A stretch of DNA of 64,000 nucleotides. It comes from Pedobacter sp. (GTDB taxonomy: Bacteria; Bacteroidota; Bacteroidia; Sphingobacteriales; Sphingobacteriaceae). The notes under the pieces were generated by a model. That model was not told the origin of the DNA, searched no databases, and worked only from the letters and a program-made list of their open reading frames with translations. The position numbers and the translations under genes were made by a program. The stretch spans positions 124,001 through 188,000 of the forward strand of contig JAVHXV010000002.1 in the NCBI GenBank assembly GCA_031119475.1, in the 5' to 3' direction. This document shows, one piece after another, positions 59,076 to 64,000 of this stretch; the first letter of the stretch is position 1, and each line of letters opens with the position of its first letter.

Positions 59076-60296
59076 ATGAGAAGAAGATTAAACGCAGTGC
59101 CCTTGATCGCCTTTGCGATTGTTTTTTTGTTAATGGGCAGCTATATGCTCAGTGGCCTACGGCAGTTATTTGCCTATCCCTATACGCCCATAATTTTTTG
59201 GGCCGTTACTGCAGGCTGCCTGGTTGCCTTGCTGATTGCCATCATACAATTGTCGAAATGGGGAATGGGCATGTTTTTTAAAGTAGCTGCCCATGCTTTT
59301 CTGACCCTTTTTGTTAGTGAAATTGTATTTATACTCACATTGGCGCTCGGCGACCTTTACCGTCTAGGCGTGGGCACCGGAAGGCTCATTAGCGGAAATC
59401 ATTTTGCACTGCCAGAAAGAAATACGAATTTAATTGCCGTTGCACTGATTTTATTCTTTTTTTCCGTTCTGGTCTTTATTTATGGGATCATTAAAGGTAA
59501 ATATGCCTATCGTGTAATCAGGCATACGCTATATTTTGAAGATTTGCCACAGGCGTTTGATGGCTTTACGATCACCCAGATTTCTGATGTCCACGCGGGC
59601 AGTTTTACGAATGCGGCCGAGGTGCAAAAAGGGATTGACATGGTCAATGCCCAAAAATCTGATCTTTTTGTGTTCACGGGAGATCTTGTCAATAACAAAG
59701 CCAGTGAGATTAAACCTTGGATCAACTATTTTTCGAAAATCAAGGCACCATACGGACAATTTTCTGTGTTGGGCAACCACGATTATGGTGATTATGTCAA
59801 ATGGGAAAGCGAAGCCGATAAACGCGCCAATCTACAGCAATTGAAAAACTATCATACCGAATTAGGATTTAGGCTGTTGCTTGATGAGCATATAGCCCTG
59901 CATAAAGATGGAGCAAAGCTTATTTTGCTGGGGATTGAAAATTGGGGGCTAGGTTTTGGCGAAAGGGGAGATTTGGAAAAGGCATTGCGAAATACTGATG
60001 CAGCTGATTTTAAGGTGCTGCTCTCCCATGACCCTTCCCATTGGGAAATGCAGGTAAAGCAACACCCGAACAAGATCCAGCTGACCTTAGCCGGCCATAC
60101 CCATGGGATGCAGTTTGGGATTGAGGCCTTTGGGATCAAATGGAGTCCGGTTAAACTGAGGTACAAGCATTGGGCGGGCATCAAATCAGAATTTGGGCGG
60201 ATTTTAAATATCAACAGGGGCTTTGGGTTTATCGGGTTTTCTGGCAGGATAGGGATTTGGCCGGAGATAACCGTCATTGAACTTAAAAAAGGTTAG
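59076..60296 (+). CDS. Membrane-bound metallophosphoesterase
   Basis: A 406-residue protein with about four N-terminal membrane segments (residues 1-150) and a calcineurin-like phosphoesterase domain (about 160-400). Metal-binding motifs in order: ITQISDVHAGSF (DxH), FVFTGDLVNNK (GDxxxN), SVLGNHDYGDY (GNHD), LLSHDPSHWE and LTLAGHTHGMQFG (GHTH). The GNHD and GHTH loops are typical of YkuE/YaeI-like phosphodiesterases. The substrate may be a lipid or nucleotide; not determined. The palindrome at 60315-60360 follows. Confidence 0.9.
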   Translation: MRRRLNAVPLIAFAIVFLLMGSYMLSGLRQLFAYPYTPIIFWAVTAGCLVALLIAIIQLSKWGMGMFFKVAAHAFLTLFVSEIVFILTLALGDLYRLGVGTGRLISGNHFALPERNTNLIAVALILFFFSVLVFIYGIIKGKYAYRVIRHTLYFEDLPQAFDGFTITQISDVHAGSFTNAAEVQKGIDMVNAQKSDLFVFTGDLVNNKASEIKPWINYFSKIKAPYGQFSVLGNHDYGDYVKWESEADKRANLQQLKNYHTELGFRLLLDEHIALHKDGAKLILLGIENWGLGFGERGDLEKALRNTDAADFKVLLSHDPSHWEMQVKQHPNKIQLTLAGHTHGMQFGIEAFGIKWSPVKLRYKHWAGIKSEFGRILNINRGFGFIGFSGRIGIWPEITVIELKKG

Positions 60297-60314
60297 AAGC
60301 TTGTAGTCTTTTGT

Positions 60315-60360
60315 CACCCAGGACCTCGCAGGTTCTTAAGAACCTGCGAGGTCCTGGGTG
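60315..60360. repeat. 46-base perfect palindrome, related to that at 21071
   Basis: Two 23-base arms (60315-60337 and 60338-60360) are exact inverses with the same ACCTCGC and AGGTTCTTAAGAACCT core as at 21071-21104, but with other outer bases (CACCCAGG). There is no long T-run. It lies between the metallophosphoesterase and the receptor-like gene, with about 150 further bases showing nothing else until the promoter at 60509. Confidence 0.9.
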
Positions 60361-60508
60361 TAAGTATTAGGCATACAAGAAGATGATTTGTGATGTCACG
60401 GGAATTAATTGTTAACAGCCGTGAACTTTATGGAATTTTACGTCTTTCACCATCCTTAAAGCGAATGTTAATTTTTGTAAAAAGCATGAATTGCAGAAAA
60501 CTAAAAAC

Positions 60509-60516
60509 TAAGTTTG
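60509..60516 (+). promoter_or_regulatory. -7 box for the outer-membrane protein gene
   Basis: TAAGTTTG fully matches TAnnTTTG. It lies 18 bases before the TTG at 60535 and overlaps the alternative TTG at 60514, so the former is the likely start. Confidence 0.55.
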
Positions 60517-60534
60517 TATAAGGAATCCTTTGCT

Positions 60535-63381
60535 TTGAGAAAAAATTACATTTTTATCCTTTTTTTCCTATACTGCTGCTCATCAGCGGCAATTGCCCAA
60601 ACCAACCGGAAAGTGTCTGGCACAGTTACAGATACGACCAAAACTTTTCTTTCAGCAATTGAGGTTATGCTTATTCTTGGGCAGGATACCTTGCATACCA
60701 CAACTGATCGTGACGGTAATTTCAGCTTTAATAAATTAAATACCGATCGGTTTTCCTTGCTGATTTCAACTGTAGGTTACGAAAGATTTATTGGGAGTTA
60801 TGTGTTCGAAAAAAATGAGCGGCACAAAAGATTGGCCGACATCGCGCTAAAGCTTTCCGCAGAAATGTTAAAAGAGGTGGTCATCAAAGGAAAGCCGAAT
60901 CCGGTACGCTTCATGATCGATACCGTTGAATATAATGTGGATGCCTACAGAGTGATGGATGGAGATAACGTAGCGGATCTGTTAAAGCAATTTCCCGGAA
61001 TGGAGGTTGATGACGATTATAATGTGAAAACGATGGGCCAGGAAATGGTGAAGCTGAGGGTCAATGGCAAGGATTTTTTCACCAGTAATGTCAAAGATTT
61101 TATTTCAAGGCTGCCCGCTGCCATTGTTTCAAAGATACAGGTCATAGACGATTTCGGCGATGAGGCCAACTTTACTGGAATTAAGGTAGGCGAGCCCGTT
61201 AAAATGTTGAATATCGTTACCAAGCCTGGGATGAACAAAGGGTCTTTCGGGAACATTTTTGCAAATGCAGGAACGAATAAATTGATTGGCTCCAATGCGG
61301 CCGTCAATCTTTGGAACGACGAAAGGCAGAGCGGAGGAGGATTAAATGCCAATGCCCAGGATAACGGAGCTGGAAATACAAGGAATATTGGGCTATCTGT
61401 AAACCATAGGGATAAATGGAGCAAAAACCTTTCTGGAGGCTTCAACTATAATTTCAATAATAATAACAATGCATTTTTGAATGAACAAGCCCTGGAGACC
61501 ATCAATCCGCAGGGAAACCTGATCAATACCACGCAAAGTATCGGTAAAAGTAAGAACGATAGCCATGGATTAAACCTCACCCTTAATTTTAACAATAAGA
61601 AAGTTTATCTCAATGGATATATCGGTGCGGGAATTGACCAATCGAGCAATGAAAATACCAGTTTCAGCGCACAGACCGGATTGATCCGCCAGGATTTGAG
61701 AAATGGCAATATTTCTAGCAACAATCGGCCTAGGATAAACGGCAACTTTAATCTTTCTAAAATCCTCCAGAATAAAAAAAACAGTTTTTCGGCCAATATT
61801 GGTTTTTATACCTCTTCTAACCGATCCGATCAGCAGATCAGCACAAATACGCTTTACTACAATAAGTTAACTGGCGCACTGGAAAAAGACTCGCTCCTAA
61901 ATAGGGACCTCATTTCGAGGAGTAATTCACAAAACCTGAATTTTGGTTTTAATTATAGCCTCGGATTAAAAAAATTAAAGGATAGCCTTGCTCGACAAAG
62001 CTTGAACATCAATTATTCGGCTGCGGTAAGCAAAAATGAAAGTGAGGTTGCCACTTATGTATTCGACAACCTGAGCAATGCGGTTTCGCTTGTCGATTCG
62101 TTGAGTACCCTGAACCATTCCATTAGCTTGAACCAAACCATCGGCCTCAATTACAACTATAACAACAAGACCATGCGCTACAACCTGGGGATTAATGCAA
62201 GGCCTAACCTGCTCACCAGTGATTATGTGGAATTGGATAAAAAGATTGTAAACAACACGTTCACTTTTGCACCAAATCTCAATGTGAGCAAAACCTTCGA
62301 TAAAAGCAAGACGCTGAGCATCAATTATAGTGGAGCAAGCGCCAATCCGAGTATTTATCAATTGCAACCGATCAGGAATACACAAAATCTGCAAAACGTG
62401 GTTATTGGAAACCCTGATCTTAAATCGTCCTTTGTCCACAATTTAGGGGCAAGGTATAATTATGCCCATGTAAAATCGGGAACATCCCTACAGCTTGGCC
62501 TTAACTTTTCGACTACCCAAAACGAGATTGTCAACAACGTGATGTTGGTGCCCGATACCCTGAACAGTTTGAAACAGGTAACCCGATATGAAAACGTAAA
62601 TGGCAACTACACTGCCGGTGGAAATTATGCGTTAAATATTCCCTTATCGAAAAACAAGTTTGCCATTAATTATTCGGGTACGCTCAACTTTAGCAACCGG
62701 GCCATTTTTATCAACAATGAGCGTAAAGCAAACCGTGGACTAAACCTTTCGCAGCGAATTGGAGGAAATATCATGCTGAAAAAATTTACCCTAAACAGCA
62801 ATTTTAATTTCAGCAGCACCAACAACAGCAGTTCTATTGCCTCTTCTGGATTTATTGAGGGCCCCAGCTTAGGCTTTGGACAGATTACCGAAGCCACTTA
62901 TTTTAGGAGCATCAACTATAGGGCCGACCTTAATGCTGCACTTAAACTAAAGTGGCTCAGTTTGCGTGGTGGGGCAAGCTTCAGCTCCAACCATAACAAT
63001 AATTTGGTTGGTGCGGCAGATTTCGGCGATATAGAAACCTATAACCTCAATCTTTCGGGCTCGTTTAAGGTCAGAAAATCCTTCTTTATCCATTTTAATT
63101 CTTCCAAGCGGATCAATAGTGGCTATACCTTGGCCAATGCCAATGTCAATCCGCTTATTTTAGGGCTAAGCCTGAACAAAACATTTTTAAAGAACAACGC
63201 ACTGAGTTTTACGGTCAGTGGCAGTGATATCCTAAACCAGGGCAACAATATTTCGAGGTATGTAATGGGCAATACGGTGGTAGATAGCCGTACCAACCAG
63301 CCCACGCGTATATTCTCGATGGGGCTGACCTATAACCTATCTAAGTTTGGAGGAAAAAATTATTATGTGGACCAAGATTAA
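60535..63381 (+). CDS. TonB-receptor-like outer-membrane beta-barrel protein
   Basis: A 948-residue protein, start at TTG 60535, giving the signal peptide region LRKNYIFILFFLYCCSSAAIAQ. Residues about 24-110 are a carboxypeptidase-regulatory-like domain (KVSGTVTDTTKTFLSAIEVMLIL...TDRDGNFSFNKL), residues about 115-230 a plug-like domain (VDAYRVMDGDNVADLLKQFPGMEVDDDYNVKTMGQEMVKLRVNGKDFF), and the rest an Asn-rich barrel. It resembles the OMP_b-brl_3 (PF14905) group rather than a TonB-box SusC protein. The ligand is unknown. Its end overlaps the TlpA-type gene by 17 bases. Confidence 0.85.
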   Translation: MRKNYIFILFFLYCCSSAAIAQTNRKVSGTVTDTTKTFLSAIEVMLILGQDTLHTTTDRDGNFSFNKLNTDRFSLLISTVGYERFIGSYVFEKNERHKRLADIALKLSAEMLKEVVIKGKPNPVRFMIDTVEYNVDAYRVMDGDNVADLLKQFPGMEVDDDYNVKTMGQEMVKLRVNGKDFFTSNVKDFISRLPAAIVSKIQVIDDFGDEANFTGIKVGEPVKMLNIVTKPGMNKGSFGNIFANAGTNKLIGSNAAVNLWNDERQSGGGLNANAQDNGAGNTRNIGLSVNHRDKWSKNLSGGFNYNFNNNNNAFLNEQALETINPQGNLINTTQSIGKSKNDSHGLNLTLNFNNKKVYLNGYIGAGIDQSSNENTSFSAQTGLIRQDLRNGNISSNNRPRINGNFNLSKILQNKKNSFSANIGFYTSSNRSDQQISTNTLYYNKLTGALEKDSLLNRDLISRSNSQNLNFGFNYSLGLKKLKDSLARQSLNINYSAAVSKNESEVATYVFDNLSNAVSLVDSLSTLNHSISLNQTIGLNYNYNNKTMRYNLGINARPNLLTSDYVELDKKIVNNTFTFAPNLNVSKTFDKSKTLSINYSGASANPSIYQLQPIRNTQNLQNVVIGNPDLKSSFVHNLGARYNYAHVKSGTSLQLGLNFSTTQNEIVNNVMLVPDTLNSLKQVTRYENVNGNYTAGGNYALNIPLSKNKFAINYSGTLNFSNRAIFINNERKANRGLNLSQRIGGNIMLKKFTLNSNFNFSSTNNSSSIASSGFIEGPSLGFGQITEATYFRSINYRADLNAALKLKWLSLRGGASFSSNHNNNLVGAADFGDIETYNLNLSGSFKVRKSFFIHFNSSKRINSGYTLANANVNPLILGLSLNKTFLKNNALSFTVSGSDILNQGNNISRYVMGNTVVDSRTNQPTRIFSMGLTYNLSKFGGKNYYVDQD

Positions 63382-63949
63382 GTTAACGAGGAGTACGCTC
63401 CTCAATGTATTATGGATTGCCGTGCTGGCCATTTTCTTGTTTGTTCCAAGCGCAAAAGCTGTGCTTATCGAAGGCTTAATGGAAATCGGGCTATTCAGTC
63501 CGCCCGAACCTTCCAAAAATGCCAAAGCTATTGGTACAGATTTGTCGGACATTAGATTTAAAAATGCAAAAGGAAATGTAGTAAGTTTGGCAGATTGCAG
63601 GGGGAAAGTAGTTTTTCTCAACTTTTGGGCCACTTGGTGTCCTCCATGTCGCGCTGAAATGTCATCTATCAATAAATTATATACACAGTTTAAGGATGAA
63701 GAAATGATTTTCCTGTTGGTAGATGCTGATGGGAATTTTGAAAAGGCCCAGGCCTATATGGACAGGAAAAAATATCAGCTTCCGGTTTATGCTTTTGCCA
63801 GCGATTTGCCCAAAGATATTTTTAAGGGAACCTTGCCCACTACACTGGTACTGGATAAACAAGGCAGGATTTCTCTTCATGGGGAGGGAGCGGCAGATTA
63901 TTCCAGCAAGAAATTTACCGATTTTATCCGTCTATTGTTGAAGAATTGA
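63365..63949 (+). CDS. TlpA-type thioredoxin-like protein, membrane anchored
   Basis: A 194-residue protein with an N-terminal hydrophobic segment (residues about 13-33, NVLWIAVLAIFLFVPSAKAV) and a periplasmic TlpA/ResA-type domain with the redox motif WATWCPPCRAEM, GKVVFLNFWATWC and TLPTTLVLDKQG (cis-Pro). ATG 63365 is used because it gives the anchor; the frame beginning at 63347 adds six residues within the previous gene. Overlap of 17 bases with the receptor-like gene suggests coexpression. Confidence 0.9.
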   Translation: MWTKIKLTRSTLLNVLWIAVLAIFLFVPSAKAVLIEGLMEIGLFSPPEPSKNAKAIGTDLSDIRFKNAKGNVVSLADCRGKVVFLNFWATWCPPCRAEMSSINKLYTQFKDEEMIFLLVDADGNFEKAQAYMDRKKYQLPVYAFASDLPKDIFKGTLPTTLVLDKQGRISLHGEGAADYSSKKFTDFIRLLLKN

Positions 63950-63971
63950 TGATTGGCATTTTTCGTTTATT

Positions 63972-63979
63972 TATCTTTG
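63972..63979 (+). promoter_or_regulatory. -7 box four bases before the last gene start
   Basis: TATCTTTG then TGCC and ATG at 63984, again the leaderless spacing. Confidence 0.55.
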
Positions 63980-63983
63980 TGCC

Positions 63984-64000
63984 ATGCAGCAACCATTTGA
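63984..64000 (+). CDS. Start of a further gene, cut by the window end
   Basis: ATG at 63984 is followed by CAG CAA CCA TTT, an open frame giving MQQPF before the window ends. The TATCTTTG box, four bases upstream as in mrp and def, is the reason for calling a gene start here. The product cannot be determined. Confidence 0.4.

Noticed and set aside
1..64000. tRNA, rRNA, tmRNA or SRP RNA genes
   Set aside because: No cloverleaf-like or conserved RNA sequence was recognised in the gaps by eye. A tRNAscan-SE/Infernal run would be decisive.

Overview
The window looks like chromosomal core DNA from a member of the Bacteroidetes, most likely a Pedobacter-like Sphingobacteriales. Reasons: the recurring Bacteroidetes -7 promoter box TAnnTTTG with few Shine-Dalgarno sites, split DsbD-type proteins, a long acidic tail on ribosomal protein S16, a TonB-receptor-like outer-membrane protein with a carboxypeptidase-regulatory N-terminus, and many secreted proteins ending in beta-barrels. 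I identify about 62 protein genes (two cut by the window edges), no rRNA or tRNA, no CRISPR array, no complete insertion sequence and no prophage.

Layout. 1-6 kb: 3' end of an Ig-like surface protein, gamma-carbonic anhydrase and nadB, a 424-bp divergent control region with repeated motifs, then nadA and thiL. 6-13 kb: a very AT-rich orphan gene resembling a class III nucleotide cyclase, rmuC, two related small secreted proteins, an amine-oxidase-like flavoprotein, a YugP-type protease, a cluster of short palindromes, apaG and a dus gene. 13-18 kb: a CPBP protease, cdsA, and a tightly coupled four-gene module (thioredoxin fused to a barrel-like domain, ECF sigma factor, single-span putative anti-sigma, secreted barrel-like protein). 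18-24 kb: a large M14 peptidase and a translationally coupled pair made of a papain-like protease and a 736-residue exported protein. 24-31 kb: mfd, a DUF2752/TM2 pair preceded by a heptanucleotide tandem repeat, and a Nif3-like/zinc-ribbon pair. 31-42 kb: TPR protein, KAS III-like enzyme, LUD protein, ftsH-rsfS, birA, the DsbD pair, pfkA, a YbjQ-family gene and a 5'-nucleotidase. 42-47.7 kb: the translation block rpsP-rimM-(lipoprotein)-trmD-rplS, interrupted by a large nested inverted repeat, then an amino-acid dehydrogenase. 47.7-64 kb: mscS, psd, hpt, a GT51 glycosyltransferase, mrp-nifU (Fe-S assembly), def, an M16 peptidase, htpG, a membrane metallophosphoesterase, an outer-membrane receptor-like protein and a TlpA-type thioredoxin.

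Most of the window is ordinary housekeeping. The points most worth a second look are: (1) at least seven genes whose start codon lies exactly four bases after a TAnnTTTG-type box, implying leaderless mRNAs; (2) the coupled redox-barrel/sigma/anti-sigma/barrel module; (3) the papain-like protease plus exported partner; (4) the AT-rich orphan cyclase-like gene; (5) several families of dispersed palindromes and a roughly 190-bp nested hairpin element. Start codons were revised by hand in many places and the reasons are given per gene. All functional calls rest on reading the sequence; no database search was run.
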